Source of the DNA: Erwinia pyri
GTDB taxonomy: Bacteria > Pseudomonadota > Gammaproteobacteria > Enterobacterales > Enterobacteriaceae
Assembly: GCF_030758455.1 (NCBI RefSeq)
Contig: NZ_CP132353.1
Location: forward strand, 1,922,001 to 1,986,000
DNA length: 64,000 nucleotides
Direction: 5' to 3'
Shown: one piece after another, positions 50,400-60,819 of the stretch
How the letters are laid out: each line of letters begins with the position of its first letter
How positions within the stretch are numbered: the first letter of the stretch is position 1
Notes under the pieces: generated by a model
The model's input: only the letters and a program-made list of their open reading frames with translations
Databases searched by the model: none
Told to the model about the DNA's origin: nothing
Translations under genes and position numbers: made by a program

Positions 50400-52787
50400 A
50401 TGAAATTCAGCGAACTCTGGTTACGTGAGTGGGTTAACCCGGCTATTGATAGTGCAGCGTTGTCAGAACAAATCACCATGGCGGGCCTGGAAGTTGACGG
50501 TGTTGAGCCGGTAGCCGGTGCTTTTCACGGTGTGGTAGTGGGTGAAGTGGTGGAGTGCGGCCAGCATCCCAATGCCGATAAACTGCGCGTGACTAAGATC
50601 AACGTGGGCGGCGATCGCCTGCTCGATATCGTCTGTGGCGCGCCGAACTGCCGTCAGGGATTAAAAGTGGCTGTGGCCACCGTGGGCGCGGTTCTGCCGG
50701 GTGATTTCAAAATCAAAGCCGCCAAGCTGCGCGGCGAGCCGTCAGAAGGGATGCTTTGCTCATTCTCCGAGCTGGGCATTTCCGACGATCATGATGGCAT
50801 TATCGAACTGCCTCTGGAGGCTTCACCAGGCACCGATATCCGTGAATACCTGAAGCTTGATGACAACACCATTGAGATCAGCGTCACGCCTAACCGCGCA
50901 GACTGCCAGGGCATCATCGGTGTTGCCCGTGACGTGGCCGTGCTGAACAAGCTGGCGTTAAACGAGCCAGAGATTGCGCCGGTAGCCGCTACTATTCAGG
51001 ATACTTTCCCGATCCGGGTTGATGCCAAAGAAGCCTGCCCGCGTTACCTTGGCCGCGTGGTTAAAGGCATTAACGTTAAGGCAGCCACGCCGCTCTGGAT
51101 GAAAGAGAAGCTGCGTCGCTGCGGCATTCGCTCTATCGATCCGGTTGTCGACATCACTAACTTCGTGCTGCTTGAGCTGGGCCAGCCTATGCATGCGTTC
51201 GATCTTGACCGTATTGATGGCGGCATCGTGGTGCGCATGGCGGAAGAGGGGGAAACCCTGAAGCTGCTGGATGGCACCGAAGCTAAACTGAATGCCGATA
51301 CTTTAGTGATAGCCGATCACCAGAAAGCGCTGGCCATGGGCGGCATCTTTGGTGGCGAACACTCTGGCGTAAACGAAGAAACCGCCAATGTGCTGTTCGA
51401 ATGTGCTTTCTTCAGCCCGCTCTCGATTACCGGACGTGCGCGTCGTCACGGCCTGCATACCGATGCTTCCCATCGTTATGAGCGTGGCGTGGATCCGCAG
51501 CTGCAGTTCAAGGCTATTGAACGGGCGACCCGTCTGCTGCTGGATATCTGCGGCGGCGAAGCGGGCCCGGTGATTGATGTCACCAGCGAAGCCGATCTGC
51601 CTAAGCGTGCCACTATTACCCTGCGTCGCGAGAAACTGGATCGGCTGATTGGTCATGTGATTGCCGATAACGACGTCAGCGACATTCTGCGTCGTCTGGG
51701 TTGCGAAGTAACTGAAGGCGCGGGCTTCTGGCAGGCTGTTGCGCCGGGCTGGCGTTTCGATATGGAAATCGAAGAAGATCTGGTGGAAGAAGTGGCCCGC
51801 ATCTATGGCTACAACAACATTCCGGATGTGCCTGTCCAGGCTGGCCTGGTAATGACCAGACACCGCGAAGCCAATCTGTCGCTGAAGCGTGTCAAAGCGC
51901 TGCTGGTAGACAAAGGTTATCAGGAAGCGATTACTTACAGCTTCGTGGATCCTAAAATCCAGGCCCTGCTGCACCCGGGCGAAGAGAACCTTGTACTGCC
52001 AAGCCCGATCTCTGTAGAGATGTCTGCAATGCGTCTGTCGCTCTGGACCGGCCTGCTCTCTGCCGTGGTCTATAACCAAAATCGTCAGCAGAGCCGCGTG
52101 CGTCTTTTCGAAAGCGGATTGCGCTTTGTCCCTGATACACAGGCAAACCTGGGTATCCGTCAGGACGTTATGCTGGCAGGTGTTATCAGTGGAACCCGTT
52201 ATGAAGAACATTGGGATCTGGCGCGTCAGGCAGTTGACTTCTATGATTTAAAAGGCGATTTGGAGTCCGTCCTCGACCTGACCGGTAAATTGTCTGATAT
52301 TCAGTTCCGCGCTGAGGCTAATCCGGCTCTGCACCCGGGGCAGAGTGCGGCAATTTATTTACAGGATGAGCGCATCGGTTTTCTGGGGGTGGTTCATCCG
52401 GAACTTGAGCGGAAACTGGATCTTAACGGCCGTACCGTGGTGTTTGAACTGGAGTGGGATAAGGTGTCAGACCGCGTCCTGCCTGATGCGAGCGGGATTT
52501 CTCGTTTCCCGGCAAACCGCCGTGATATCGCTGTTGTGGTGGCCGAAAACGTGCCTGCAGCAGATATCATCGCAGAGTGTAAGAAAGTTGGCGTAAATCA
52601 GGTAGTTGGCGTAAACTTGTTTGACGTGTACCGCGGTAAGGGCGTAAATGAAGGTTTTAAGAGCCTCGCTATCAGCCTGATTTTGCAAGATACCGGCCGG
52701 ACACTCGAAGAAGATGAGATTGCTGCTACCGTTGCAAAATGCGTAGAGGCACTGAAAGAGCGATTCCAAGCATCCTTGAGGGATTGA
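50400..52787 (+). CDS. pheT: Phenylalanyl-tRNA synthetase beta subunit
   Basis: This 795-residue subunit, same length as E. coli, has an N-terminal tRNA-binding domain ([26 protein letters not shown]), the B3/B4 editing domain, B5, and a C-terminal ferredoxin-like anticodon-binding domain ([19 protein letters not shown]). It follows pheS by 14 bases, and ihfA begins 4 bases after its stop. Confidence 0.98.
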   Translation: MKFSELWLREWVNPAIDSAALSEQITMAGLEVDGVEPVAGAFHGVVVGEVVECGQHPNADKLRVTKINVGGDRLLDIVCGAPNCRQGLKVAVATVGAVLPGDFKIKAAKLRGEPSEGMLCSFSELGISDDHDGIIELPLEASPGTDIREYLKLDDNTIEISVTPNRADCQGIIGVARDVAVLNKLALNEPEIAPVAATIQDTFPIRVDAKEACPRYLGRVVKGINVKAATPLWMKEKLRRCGIRSIDPVVDITNFVLLELGQPMHAFDLDRIDGGIVVRMAEEGETLKLLDGTEAKLNADTLVIADHQKALAMGGIFGGEHSGVNEETANVLFECAFFSPLSITGRARRHGLHTDASHRYERGVDPQLQFKAIERATRLLLDICGGEAGPVIDVTSEADLPKRATITLRREKLDRLIGHVIADNDVSDILRRLGCEVTEGAGFWQAVAPGWRFDMEIEEDLVEEVARIYGYNNIPDVPVQAGLVMTRHREANLSLKRVKALLVDKGYQEAITYSFVDPKIQALLHPGEENLVLPSPISVEMSAMRLSLWTGLLSAVVYNQNRQQSRVRLFESGLRFVPDTQANLGIRQDVMLAGVISGTRYEEHWDLARQAVDFYDLKGDLESVLDLTGKLSDIQFRAEANPALHPGQSAAIYLQDERIGFLGVVHPELERKLDLNGRTVVFELEWDKVSDRVLPDASGISRFPANRRDIAVVVAENVPAADIIAECKKVGVNQVVGVNLFDVYRGKGVNEGFKSLAISLILQDTGRTLEEDEIAATVAKCVEALKERFQASLRD

Positions 52788-52791
52788 ACCT

Positions 52792-53091
52792 ATGGCGCTT
52801 ACAAAAGCTGAAATGTCTGAATACCTGTTTGAGAAGCTCGGGCTGAGCAAACGGGATGCCAAAGAGCTCGTAGAGCTGTTTTTCGAGGAGGTACGTCGTG
52901 CCCTGGAAAACGGTGAACAGGTTAAACTGTCAGGATTTGGCAATTTCGACCTTCGCGACAAAAACCAACGTCCGGGACGTAACCCCAAGACTGGTGAAGA
53001 TATTCCCATCACGGCGCGTCGTGTGGTGACTTTCCGGCCCGGACAGAAGCTGAAAAGCCGGGTTGAAAACGCAACACCGAAAGAAGAGTGA
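52792..53091 (+). CDS. ihfA: Integration host factor alpha subunit
   Basis: This 99-residue DNA-bending protein of the HU/IHF family is the same length as E. coli IhfA. The signature [26 protein letters not shown] contains the intercalating Pro. It forms a heterodimer with IhfB. Co-localisation with pheT is conserved in enterobacteria. Because sigma-54 promoters often need IHF, it may also serve the ast promoter in this window. Confidence 0.98.
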   Translation: MALTKAEMSEYLFEKLGLSKRDAKELVELFFEEVRRALENGEQVKLSGFGNFDLRDKNQRPGRNPKTGEDIPITARRVVTFRPGQKLKSRVENATPKEE

Positions 53092-53102
53092 TTTCTGCCA
53101 GT

Positions 53103-53129
53103 AAAAAAGGCCGCTTATGCGGCCTTTTT
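53103..53129 (+). terminator. ihfA terminator
   Basis: GGCCGC-TTAT-GCGGCC (53109-53124) flanked by A6 and T5; 12 bases after the ihfA stop. Confidence 0.92.
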
Positions 53130-53144
53130 CATATGAAGTGAACC

Positions 53145-54128
53145 ATGAATTTGCTCACTGAACATATATACCGTGCCCGACGCCACCAGCGGCGCTGGCT
53201 CGTTGCGCTGGCGCTTTTCGCTTTGCTGATGCTTATCCTGAGCCTCTGCGCGGGAGATCGCTGGCTGATGCCTGCAGCGTGGTTTACGCCTGAAGGTTCC
53301 CTCTATGTCTGGCAGTTGCGCCTGCCCAGAACTGTGGCGGTATTGCTGGTGGGAGCCTCCCTGGCCGTGGCGGGCGCGGTAATGCAGGCATTATTTGAGA
53401 ATCCGCTCGCTGAACCGGGCCTGTTGGGCGTCTCCAATGGGGCGGGGGTCGGGCTGGTGCTCACCATTTTTGCTGGCGCGGGCGGGCTGTGGCAAAGCAG
53501 TCTGAGCGCGATTATTGGGGCGCTGGCGGTGACGCTGATCCTGCTGCGCTTTGCCCGGCATCATCTCTCTAACAGCCGTTTGCTGCTGGCTGGGGTAGCG
53601 CTGGGGATTATCTGTAGCGCGGTGATGACCTGGGCTGTTTATTTCAGTTCAAACCTGGATTTACGACAGCTGATGTACTGGATGCTGGGCGGGTTCAGCG
53701 GCGTCGACTGGCGCTATCGCTGGCTGATGGTGGCGCTGGTGCCGGTACTTGGCTGGCTCTGCTCACTCTGGCGTGTGCTGAATCTGATTGCACTGGGGGA
53801 AGTTTCCGCAAGGCAGCTGGGGTTATCCCTGTTGTTGTGGCGAAATGTGCTGGTGCTGGGCATTGGCTGGCTGACCGGCGTCAGCGTGGCTTTAGCGGGC
53901 GCCATCGGTTTTATCGGGCTGGTCATCCCGCATATCCTGCGCCTTAACGGCATCAGCGATCATCAAAGCCTGTTGCCCGCCTGTGCGCTGGCGGGAGGCG
54001 CAGTGTTGCTGGCAGCCGATGTGGTTGCCAGGATAGCGATCTCTTCGGCAGAATTACCCATTGGTGTCGTTACCGCCACGATAGGCGCGCCGGTTTTTAT
54101 CTGGCTGCTGGTACGCAACCAACCATAA
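53145..54128 (+). CDS. btuC: Vitamin B12 ABC transporter permease
   Basis: This 327-residue FecCD-family permease with about ten membrane segments imports cobalamin with BtuD and BtuF. Motifs: [36 protein letters not shown] and the cytoplasmic ATPase-contact loop near [35 protein letters not shown] is conserved. Its ATG is 16 bases after the ihfA terminator. No cobalamin riboswitch is visible before it. Confidence 0.95.
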   Translation: MNLLTEHIYRARRHQRRWLVALALFALLMLILSLCAGDRWLMPAAWFTPEGSLYVWQLRLPRTVAVLLVGASLAVAGAVMQALFENPLAEPGLLGVSNGAGVGLVLTIFAGAGGLWQSSLSAIIGALAVTLILLRFARHHLSNSRLLLAGVALGIICSAVMTWAVYFSSNLDLRQLMYWMLGGFSGVDWRYRWLMVALVPVLGWLCSLWRVLNLIALGEVSARQLGLSLLLWRNVLVLGIGWLTGVSVALAGAIGFIGLVIPHILRLNGISDHQSLLPACALAGGAVLLAADVVARIAISSAELPIGVVTATIGAPVFIWLLVRNQP

Positions 54129-54171
54129 CAGGCGCAATGTATTTCTCACTCTACTAAACAGGAAAACAGCA

Positions 54172-54717
54172 ATGAGCATTTTTGATACTCAACTTGAAAC
54201 GCTGGAAGGTGAGCAGACTTCTCTGGCCGCATGGCAGGGGAAAGTGTTGTTAGTGGTGAATGTGGCATCAAAATGTGGCCTGACGCCACAGTATGAGCAG
54301 CTGGAAGCGTTACAGAATGAGTGGAAGGACCAGGGCTTTTCCGTACTGGGTTTCCCCTGCAACGCTTTTCTGGGCCAGGAGCCGGGCAGTGCTGAGGAGA
54401 TCAAAACGTTTTGCAGCACCACCTACGGCGTAACCTTCCCGATGTTCAGTAAAATTGAGGTAAACGGCCCGGAGCGTCATCCGCTCTACGCCCAGCTGGT
54501 GGCTGCGCAGTCAGAAGCGACCGTTCCGGAGAACAGTGGCTTCCTTGAGCGAATGAGCAGCAAAGGCCGTGCGCCCAAAGAGAAGGGTGACATCCTGTGG
54601 AATTTCGAAAAATTCCTGATTGGCCGTGATGGCGCAGTGCTGCAGCGTTTCTCCCCCGATATGGAACCGAACGATCCTGTGCTCCTTGCCGCGCTGAAAG
54701 AGGCGCTGGCAAAATAG
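54172..54717 (+). CDS. btuE: Glutathione peroxidase-like thioredoxin-dependent peroxidase
   Basis: This 181-residue peroxidase belongs to the glutathione peroxidase family. The catalytic site uses Cys35 (NVASKCGLTPQYEQL) in place of selenocysteine, with the Gln of the family in GFPCNAFLGQEPGS and the Trp/Asn of DILWNFEKFLIG. Despite its position inside the btu operon it is not needed for B12 uptake in E. coli. The btuD ATG directly follows its TAG. Confidence 0.95.
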   Translation: MSIFDTQLETLEGEQTSLAAWQGKVLLVVNVASKCGLTPQYEQLEALQNEWKDQGFSVLGFPCNAFLGQEPGSAEEIKTFCSTTYGVTFPMFSKIEVNGPERHPLYAQLVAAQSEATVPENSGFLERMSSKGRAPKEKGDILWNFEKFLIGRDGAVLQRFSPDMEPNDPVLLAALKEALAK

Positions 54718-55452
54718 ATGTTACTGCAGTGTGAGGGCGTTGCCGTGAGGCAGCGCCTTGCGCCTTTCAGCGCCGAAGTTGCGGCTGGTGCGCTGATTCA
54801 TATAGTGGGACCGAATGGCGCGGGGAAAAGTACGTTACTGACCACGCTTGCCGGTTTGTTAGCCGCTGAAGGAACAATTAGTCTGGCAGGGAAACCGTTA
54901 CGCGAATGGCAGGCTGCGGCTCTGGCCCGCGCCCGTGCCTGGCTGCCGCAGCAGCAAGCGCCGGTCGGGCAGATGCCAGTGTGGCACTATCTTTCCCTGC
55001 ACCACGCGGGCGAGACAGATGAAACCACGCTGGAGACGTTATGTACCGTTTTTCAGTTAGCCGGTAAACTGGCCAGGCCGGTGAATCAGCTTTCCGGCGG
55101 AGAGTGGCAGCGTGTTCGTCTGGCCGCGGTGTTCTGTCAGATAGCCCAGCCAGAGGGGCGGATATTACTGCTCGACGAGCCTCTTACTGGCCTGGATCTG
55201 GCGCAGCAGGCTGCGTTTGATCGTTACCTAGCGGCCTGTGTAGCGCAGGGCCTGACGGTAATTATGAGTGGTCACGATATTAACCACAGCCTTCACCATG
55301 CCCGGACAGTCTGGTTAATGAAAGAGGGAGCGCTGGTTCAACAGGGGGAGGCGAAGAGCGTATTGCAACCCGAGACTCTGAGTAAACTTTTCGGCGTGCC
55401 TTTTCATAAATTGCATGCAGAAAATCACGAAATTCTTACCACATTCCTCTAA
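54718..55452 (+). CDS. btuD: Vitamin B12 ABC transporter ATP-binding protein
   Basis: This 244-residue ATPase has Walker A GPNGAGKST (31-39), ABC signature LSGGEWQRVRLA and Walker B RILLLDEPLTGLD. It drives cobalamin import through BtuC. The gene abuts btuE without a spacer base, implying coupled translation. Order btuC-btuE-btuD is as in E. coli. Confidence 0.95.
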   Translation: MLLQCEGVAVRQRLAPFSAEVAAGALIHIVGPNGAGKSTLLTTLAGLLAAEGTISLAGKPLREWQAAALARARAWLPQQQAPVGQMPVWHYLSLHHAGETDETTLETLCTVFQLAGKLARPVNQLSGGEWQRVRLAAVFCQIAQPEGRILLLDEPLTGLDLAQQAAFDRYLAACVAQGLTVIMSGHDINHSLHHARTVWLMKEGALVQQGEAKSVLQPETLSKLFGVPFHKLHAENHEILTTFL

Positions 55453-55503
55453 AATGCCCGTCACAGGCCCGGTACCAGACTTACAGAATCAAAGGGATTT
55501 CTT

Positions 55504-55962
55504 ATGCGCTACTGTTTTGTGCTGATCATTATTCTGTTGGCGGGATGTAGCAGCCATGCACCGCCACCCAACGGACGGCTTTCTGATTCCATTACGGTAA
55601 TCGCTCAACTAAACGAGCAGCTCAGCCAGTGGCGGGGTACGCCTTATCGCTATGGCGGCATGGGGCGGGGCGGCGTGGATTGCTCTGGCTTTGTTTATCT
55701 CACTTTCCGCGATCGTTTTGATCTGCAGCTTCCCCGTACCACCGCGGCGCAAACGGATATTGGCACGCGCATAGATAAAGATGAACTGTTACCCGGCGAT
55801 CTGGTCTTTTTCAAAACCGGCAGAGGAGAGAATGGTCTTCACGTCGGCATTTACGACACTGACGATCAGTTTATTCATGCCTCGACCAGTCAGGGGGTGA
55901 TCCGCTCTTCGTTAAATAATCAGTACTGGAAAAAAGCTTTCTGGCAGGCGAGACGGATTTGA
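55504..55962 (+). CDS. nlpC: NlpC/P60 family lipoprotein
   Basis: This 152-residue lipoprotein has a lipobox LLAGC (Cys15) and an NlpC/P60 cysteine peptidase domain with the catalytic triad C60 (VDCSGFV), H113 (LHVGIY) and H125 (FIHAS). It probably cleaves peptidoglycan stem peptides in the periplasm. Its position after btuD matches E. coli NlpC (154 residues). Confidence 0.94.
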   Translation: MRYCFVLIIILLAGCSSHAPPPNGRLSDSITVIAQLNEQLSQWRGTPYRYGGMGRGGVDCSGFVYLTFRDRFDLQLPRTTAAQTDIGTRIDKDELLPGDLVFFKTGRGENGLHVGIYDTDDQFIHASTSQGVIRSSLNNQYWKKAFWQARRI

Positions 55963-56341
55963 TTCAATTATATTTAGTTTGCTAAGTATTCAGCTGGTGT
56001 GCAATTCCCGATCGTTTGATTTAGGGACTGATAATTAATAATCATCAGCAATTTTTGTGTTAATTAAAAAAATTGTCCTTAAATCTCTTTTCAGGTCAGC
56101 TTTACGTCAAATTTTAGTAAAGCGCTATTGAAGTTAATGACGGGCTAATGATTTTTGCTAAATAAATGCGTAAACTGATTAGCATCTTTCATCTCAATTG
56201 TGTGATAGTTTATCCCTTTACTACCGGCCTCATTCCGTCACTCGCAATCATACTGCATTATCACTTTATCATGGCACTGCTCAGGCCATTATCAGGTGGG
56301 ACGGGGTGAGCGAATTGCTACTTCATCATGGCTGAATAAAA
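55963..56341. other. AT-rich intergenic region before ydiV
   Basis: 379 bases without a credible gene and much lower GC than the surroundings. An imperfect palindrome TGATAATT-AATAATCA lies at 56029-56044. Otherwise nothing is recognised; it should contain the ydiV promoter. Confidence 0.4.
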
Positions 56342-57088
56342 ATGAAAATCCATCTGGAAGCGGATTATAAGAGCTACACAGCGTTCTACCCGGTTTACCG
56401 TCTGGACGGACACCTGATAGCCGTCGAGCTGCTTACGCATTTTTCCCATACCACAGCCAATGTTGCCATGCCGCAGGAGATGCTGCTGCCGCAAATGGAT
56501 AAAGAGCAGCGTGTTCTTTTACTGCAGAGCCAAATTAAAAGCATTGAGAAGCATCATGACTTCTTTCGCCAGCAGGGCGTCAGGGTTACGCTAAAAATTG
56601 ATGAGGTTATCTCAAAAGCTATTCTGGAAAGTGACTTTCTTACGCGTAAATTAGAGGCGCTGGAGTGGCTGGAACTGGAAATTAATGAAAGCTTTCCCAA
56701 TTTTAAATTGGGTAAAGATCATCCGGAGCTGGTGGCGTTAAGCGAGAGGTTTTCCTTAAGCCTGGAAAACTACGGATCCGGTAAGGCACCTTCCAAAGCT
56801 GTCTATGACGATCTCTTTTACCGCATCAAACTCGACAAAGGGTTTATCAAGCACAATATAAATAAGCTCTCGTTTAAACCCTTTATGAGTACCGTGCTGG
56901 ATCATATTAAACCCCATTGTCAGCAGGTCATCGTGCAGGGAGTGGATGATTTATCCGGCCTTGAAAAGATCAGCCATTATCAGTTTGATGGTATTCAAAG
57001 CGCACTGTTTTCGCCGGTGGGGGAAGAGGCCCTTTCATCATTAACTCAGCCGCCTGAAGCGTTGCAGGGCCAACTCTGTCCCCAATAA
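56342..57088 (+). CDS. rflP: Degenerate EAL-domain anti-FlhDC factor YdiV
   Basis: This 248-residue single-domain EAL-like protein is located between nlpC and selO exactly as E. coli ydiV/rflP. The EAL motif is replaced (IAVELLTHF, as VELITHF in YdiV), and typical metal-binding residues are missing, so c-di-GMP hydrolysis is unlikely. GSGKAPSKAVYDDLFYRIKLDKGFI aligns with the family. In E. coli and Salmonella YdiV binds FlhD and turns flagellar synthesis down when nutrients are poor. Function is transferred from the family. Confidence 0.86.
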   Translation: MKIHLEADYKSYTAFYPVYRLDGHLIAVELLTHFSHTTANVAMPQEMLLPQMDKEQRVLLLQSQIKSIEKHHDFFRQQGVRVTLKIDEVISKAILESDFLTRKLEALEWLELEINESFPNFKLGKDHPELVALSERFSLSLENYGSGKAPSKAVYDDLFYRIKLDKGFIKHNINKLSFKPFMSTVLDHIKPHCQQVIVQGVDDLSGLEKISHYQFDGIQSALFSPVGEEALSSLTQPPEALQGQLCPQ

Positions 57089-57189
57089 AAACCCTGTAAT
57101 CAGTCGGTGTTAACCTCCGGTCCACAGGTCTACACTAAGTGATATAGCGGCTAACCCTTAGCCGTGACGGTACTTTGCAGGGGGACTTC

Positions 57190-58629
57190 ATGCAGTTTAA
57201 CAATACCTGGCATCATGAGCTGGCGGGATTTTACACCGCTCTTCAGCCAACTCCGCTAAAAAATCCGCGGTTGTTGTACCACAGTGCCTCCCTCGCTGGT
57301 GATTTGGGTCTGGATGAAAGCTGGTTCACCCCAGAGAAAACGCCACTCTGGAGCGGGGAAACCCTGTTGCCCGGCATGGAACCGCTGGCTCAGGTCTATA
57401 GTGGACACCAGTTTGGCGTCTGGGCGGGACAGTTGGGAGACGGGCGGGGGATCCTGCTTGGGGAGCAATTGTTACCTGACGGGCGCAAAATGGACTGGCA
57501 TCTCAAAGGGGCTGGACTGACGCCCTATTCACGAATGGGCGATGGTCGCGCCGTTCTGCGATCCTCGTTGCGTGAGTTTCTGGCTTCTGAAGCGATGCAT
57601 CATCTGGGTATTCCCACCTCGCGTGCGTTGACCGTTGTTACCAGCGATGAGCCCGTTTACCGGGAAAGCACTGAGCGCGGCGCGATGCTGCTGCGCGTGG
57701 CGGAGAGCCATCTGCGCTTTGGTCATTTTGAACATTTCTTTTATGCCGGCGAGCAGGAAAAAGTGCGTCAGCTGGCCGATTACGCCATCCGGCATCACTG
57801 GTCACAGTGGCAGGATGAACCGGAACGCTACCTGTTGTGGTTCAGTGACGTTGTGCGGCGAACCGCAAGGTTGATTGCGCACTGGCAAAGCGTAGGGTTT
57901 GCTCATGGCGTAATGAATACCGATAACATGTCAATTCTTGGCCTGACGCTGGATTACGGTCCCTACGGTTTTCTGGATGATTATAAACCGGACTTTATCT
58001 GCAACCATTCCGATTATCAGGGGCGCTACAGTTTTGAGAACCAACCCATGGTGGGACTGTGGAATCTCAACCGTCTCGCTCATTCTCTTTCCGGTCTGAT
58101 GACCACGGAGCAGCTTAAGCAGGCGCTGGCAGAATATGAGCCTGAGCTGATGCGCTGCTGGGGCGAGCAGATGCGGGCGAAGCTGGGACTGATCACGCAG
58201 GGCAAGCATGACAACGATATTCTGACTGGCCTGCTCTCCCTGATGACCAAAGAGGGCAGCGACTACAGCTGGACCTTCCGTCAGCTTTCGCACACTGAAC
58301 AGCAGCAATCCACCTCACCGTTGCGTGATGAATTTATCGACCGTGAAGCTTTTGACAGCTGGTATAACATCTGGCGTCAGCGGCTGATGGAGGAGGGGCG
58401 GAGCGATAGCGAGCGTCAGCAGCAGATGAAACAGGCCAATCCGGCCGTTGTGTTGCGCAACTATCTTGCCCAGCAGGCGATCGAGCAGGCGGAGAAAGAT
58501 GACATCAGCGTGCTGACCAGACTGCATCAGGCGCTGAGTCAGCCGTTTGAAGAGGCGCCAGAATTCGCTGATTTAATGCGTCGCCCGCCAGACTGGGGCA
58601 AAAAGATAGAGGTGAGCTGTTCAAGCTGA
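57190..58629 (+). CDS. selO: Protein adenylyltransferase SelO (YdiU)
   Basis: This 479-residue pseudokinase-fold enzyme transfers AMP from ATP to target proteins (AMPylation). It matches E. coli SelO (478). Hallmarks are [52 protein letters not shown] and the catalytic-type [21 protein letters not shown]. The C-terminus ends CSS, so Cys stands at the third-last position where eukaryotic SelO has selenocysteine. ATG 57190 is chosen to match the family start; GGGGGAC precedes it. Confidence 0.95.
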   Translation: MQFNNTWHHELAGFYTALQPTPLKNPRLLYHSASLAGDLGLDESWFTPEKTPLWSGETLLPGMEPLAQVYSGHQFGVWAGQLGDGRGILLGEQLLPDGRKMDWHLKGAGLTPYSRMGDGRAVLRSSLREFLASEAMHHLGIPTSRALTVVTSDEPVYRESTERGAMLLRVAESHLRFGHFEHFFYAGEQEKVRQLADYAIRHHWSQWQDEPERYLLWFSDVVRRTARLIAHWQSVGFAHGVMNTDNMSILGLTLDYGPYGFLDDYKPDFICNHSDYQGRYSFENQPMVGLWNLNRLAHSLSGLMTTEQLKQALAEYEPELMRCWGEQMRAKLGLITQGKHDNDILTGLLSLMTKEGSDYSWTFRQLSHTEQQQSTSPLRDEFIDREAFDSWYNIWRQRLMEEGRSDSERQQQMKQANPAVVLRNYLAQQAIEQAEKDDISVLTRLHQALSQPFEEAPEFADLMRRPPDWGKKIEVSCSS

Positions 58630-58641
58630 CCTGACCTGGGG

Positions 58642-58669
58642 AAGGGGTCATCACTGGCTGACCCCTTAA
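58642..58669 (+). terminator. Hairpin after selO
   Basis: AAGGGGTCA (58642-58650) and TGACCCCTT (58659-58667) form a 9-bp stem; only a weak T-run follows. Confidence 0.55.
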
Positions 58670-58706
58670 TAACGGAATAGAGGTAAGGGGCAGCCAGAGC
58701 CTCTCC

Positions 58707-59765
58707 TCATGGAATAATGCGTGCCGCCCTCAGCTGGGTAAACAGGGTGATAAACATCTCGTCTGTTTGCTGATAGCGCGTAAAGCCCGCCCGCCGCAGT
58801 TTGCTGCCATCACCAAACATGTCGTAATCCCAGCCTAAAACGAAATCTGCAAACTGGCCGTTGTTAAGCTGCAAAATATCCGTTTCCACCAGTTGCTTCT
58901 GCTCCGCCAGAGCACGCCACGCAGTGCGATAATCCCTGAACAGCTGCTGAAAAGAGAGCCTGACCGGCGGTGCGCACTCCAGTTCAAACCAGCGCGCAAA
59001 TAGCGGCCACAGCTCACTCCAGCGCCAGACATCACCGTTATTTACATTGAAAGCCTGGTTTTTTGCCCCGGGCGCAGTCGCCGCCCACAGTGTGGCATCC
59101 GCCAGCAATCCGGCCTCAGTATGATCGACGATGCTGTGCCAGGTTTGTGCCGTGCCGGGAAAACGCAGCGGCAGCCCGTGCGCTTTGCACAACGAAGCAT
59201 AGAGCGCAATGCTCAGCGCCAGATTCATTGCATTACCAGGCACTGCGCTGCCGACCACCCCGGGCCGCAAAGCCTGCCAGTGCCAGGCTTTGCCCTGCTG
59301 GCAATCACTCAGCCAGGCCAGCTGTGCGGCGTTAAACTCTGCGCCCGGTACGCCAGCATCGCTTTCACGCGCTGGTGTTTTAAAGGGGCCGAGATGAGCG
59401 CCATAAACTTTATACCCCTGCATCAGGCTTACATTTTCTAACGGGGCTATGTTCCCGATATTGTTGACCAGATTGCGCAGCATGGTGACATTTGGCTCAA
59501 CCATTTCCGTCCAGTTCGCGGCGTTAATCCACGCGCTGTAGAAAATATGCGTGACGTTACTGAGCGGTTTAAGCATCTGAGTACTCTGCTGCGCATCAAG
59601 CAGATCAACATTAACCTGTTGAATCTCCTCCCTACGAATGGCGTGCTGACGCGAAAGGCTGATGACCTGCCACTTATTTTTCAGCAGAGTTTTGACCAGC
59701 TGACTACCGACAATGCCGCTACCGCCGGCAACCAGCGCGACTCTGGATTGATGGATTTGTGACAT
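58707..59765 (-). CDS. PRISE-like NAD(P)-dependent reductase (extended SDR)
   Basis: This 352-residue Rossmann-fold protein has the NAD(P) motif VAGGSGIVGSQLV (about 12-24). In place of the usual YxxxK the active site reads LMQGYKVYGAH, followed by PFKTPARESD. This arrangement is the signature of progesterone-5-beta-reductase/iridoid-synthase-like (PRISE) enzymes, which reduce activated C=C bonds of enones. The physiological substrate in bacteria is unknown. It is divergent from a LysR regulator with 97 bases between starts. Confidence 0.82.
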   Translation of the reverse strand: MSQIHQSRVALVAGGSGIVGSQLVKTLLKNKWQVISLSRQHAIRREEIQQVNVDLLDAQQSTQMLKPLSNVTHIFYSAWINAANWTEMVEPNVTMLRNLVNNIGNIAPLENVSLMQGYKVYGAHLGPFKTPARESDAGVPGAEFNAAQLAWLSDCQQGKAWHWQALRPGVVGSAVPGNAMNLALSIALYASLCKAHGLPLRFPGTAQTWHSIVDHTEAGLLADATLWAATAPGAKNQAFNVNNGDVWRWSELWPLFARWFELECAPPVRLSFQQLFRDYRTAWRALAEQKQLVETDILQLNNGQFADFVLGWDYDMFGDGSKLRRAGFTRYQQTDEMFITLFTQLRAARIIP

Positions 59766-59862
59766 ATTTTTTCTCCGAAGTGGGTGTCGGAGGCAGTGTG
59801 TTATATTTATTTATGCGTAAATATCCCCCTAAATTGATGTCACCTATAAGAAAAAACAGTAA

Positions 59863-60753
59863 ATGAACAACAAGCTCAACGCGATCAATACCTTTCTGCG
59901 TGTGGCGGAAGCCGGTTCATTCTCCGCTGCGGCGCGTCAAACCGGCATGAAACAGTCTGCAGTCAGCCAGCAGGTTGCCGCGCTTGAGGCAGAACTTGGC
60001 GTGGTGTTGCTGCGCCGGACCACGCGGGTAATGGCGCTGACTGAGCAGGGGGAGCGCTATCGTCGGCAGATCCAGCCGCTTGTTGAAGCGATGCTTGAGG
60101 CGGAGAGTCAACTCCGTCCTGCGCAGCAGCAATGGCAGGGACGGGTGCATATGCAGTTGCCCAGCGGGCTTGGCCAGCTGTTTCTGCCTCATTTGCTGAA
60201 CTTACAAAAGGCGAATCCGGGTTTACATCTGACGCTGGCGCTTGATGACCGGATAGCTGATTTGGTCAGTGAAGGCGTGGATGTCGCATTAAGACTCAGC
60301 AGTAAGCCGCCAGAGACGCTGGCTGCGCGAATGCTGGCGCGTATTGTCACGCCTCTTTTTGCCGCGCCTACTTTTGCATCCGTAAACACAGTGGCGGAAC
60401 TGGCCATGCAGCCGCATGTCCGTTTTAGCAGCATAGCGCAGAGCGCGCCGTTGCGGTTAATAACGGAAAATAATGAATCCGTTGAGCTGGCAGTGAATAC
60501 CGTGTTTCGCGCCAACAGCAGCGAAGGTCTGCTGCAGGCACTGCAGGCAGGGATCGGTATTGGCGGCATGCAATTACCCCTTGCCAGGCAGGCATTGCAA
60601 TCCGGCGCCCTGGTTCAGGTACTTCCAGGCTATCGCCTGCCGGATCGCTTTCTCTACGCACTGTTTCCCGATGCACGTTTTATCCCGCAACGGGTCAGAG
60701 GCATTGTCGGGATGATTGAGCATTTGCTGCCCGATTTCACCAGGAGTCTCTGA
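59863..60753 (+). CDS. LysR-family transcriptional regulator
   Basis: This 296-residue regulator has an N-terminal LysR winged helix (NAINTFLRVAEAGSFSAAARQTGMKQSAVSQQVAALEAELGVVLLRRTTRV) and a substrate-binding C-terminal domain resembling the DsdC/CrgA-type group. It is transcribed divergently from the PRISE-like reductase and probably controls it, sensing that enzyme's substrate or product. The 97-base intergenic region is AT-rich and likely holds the operator. Confidence 0.9.
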   Translation: MNNKLNAINTFLRVAEAGSFSAAARQTGMKQSAVSQQVAALEAELGVVLLRRTTRVMALTEQGERYRRQIQPLVEAMLEAESQLRPAQQQWQGRVHMQLPSGLGQLFLPHLLNLQKANPGLHLTLALDDRIADLVSEGVDVALRLSSKPPETLAARMLARIVTPLFAAPTFASVNTVAELAMQPHVRFSSIAQSAPLRLITENNESVELAVNTVFRANSSEGLLQALQAGIGIGGMQLPLARQALQSGALVQVLPGYRLPDRFLYALFPDARFIPQRVRGIVGMIEHLLPDFTRSL

Positions 60754-60819
60754 GCAAAGCCTTAACAGCTATTGCTGCCTGCACTGTTTCATCTCCTGCA
60801 TCCGGACAGGTGAAAGCTG

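Noticed and set aside
53092..53144. Cobalamin riboswitch before btuC
   Set aside because: The 53-base gap contains only the ihfA terminator; too short for a riboswitch.
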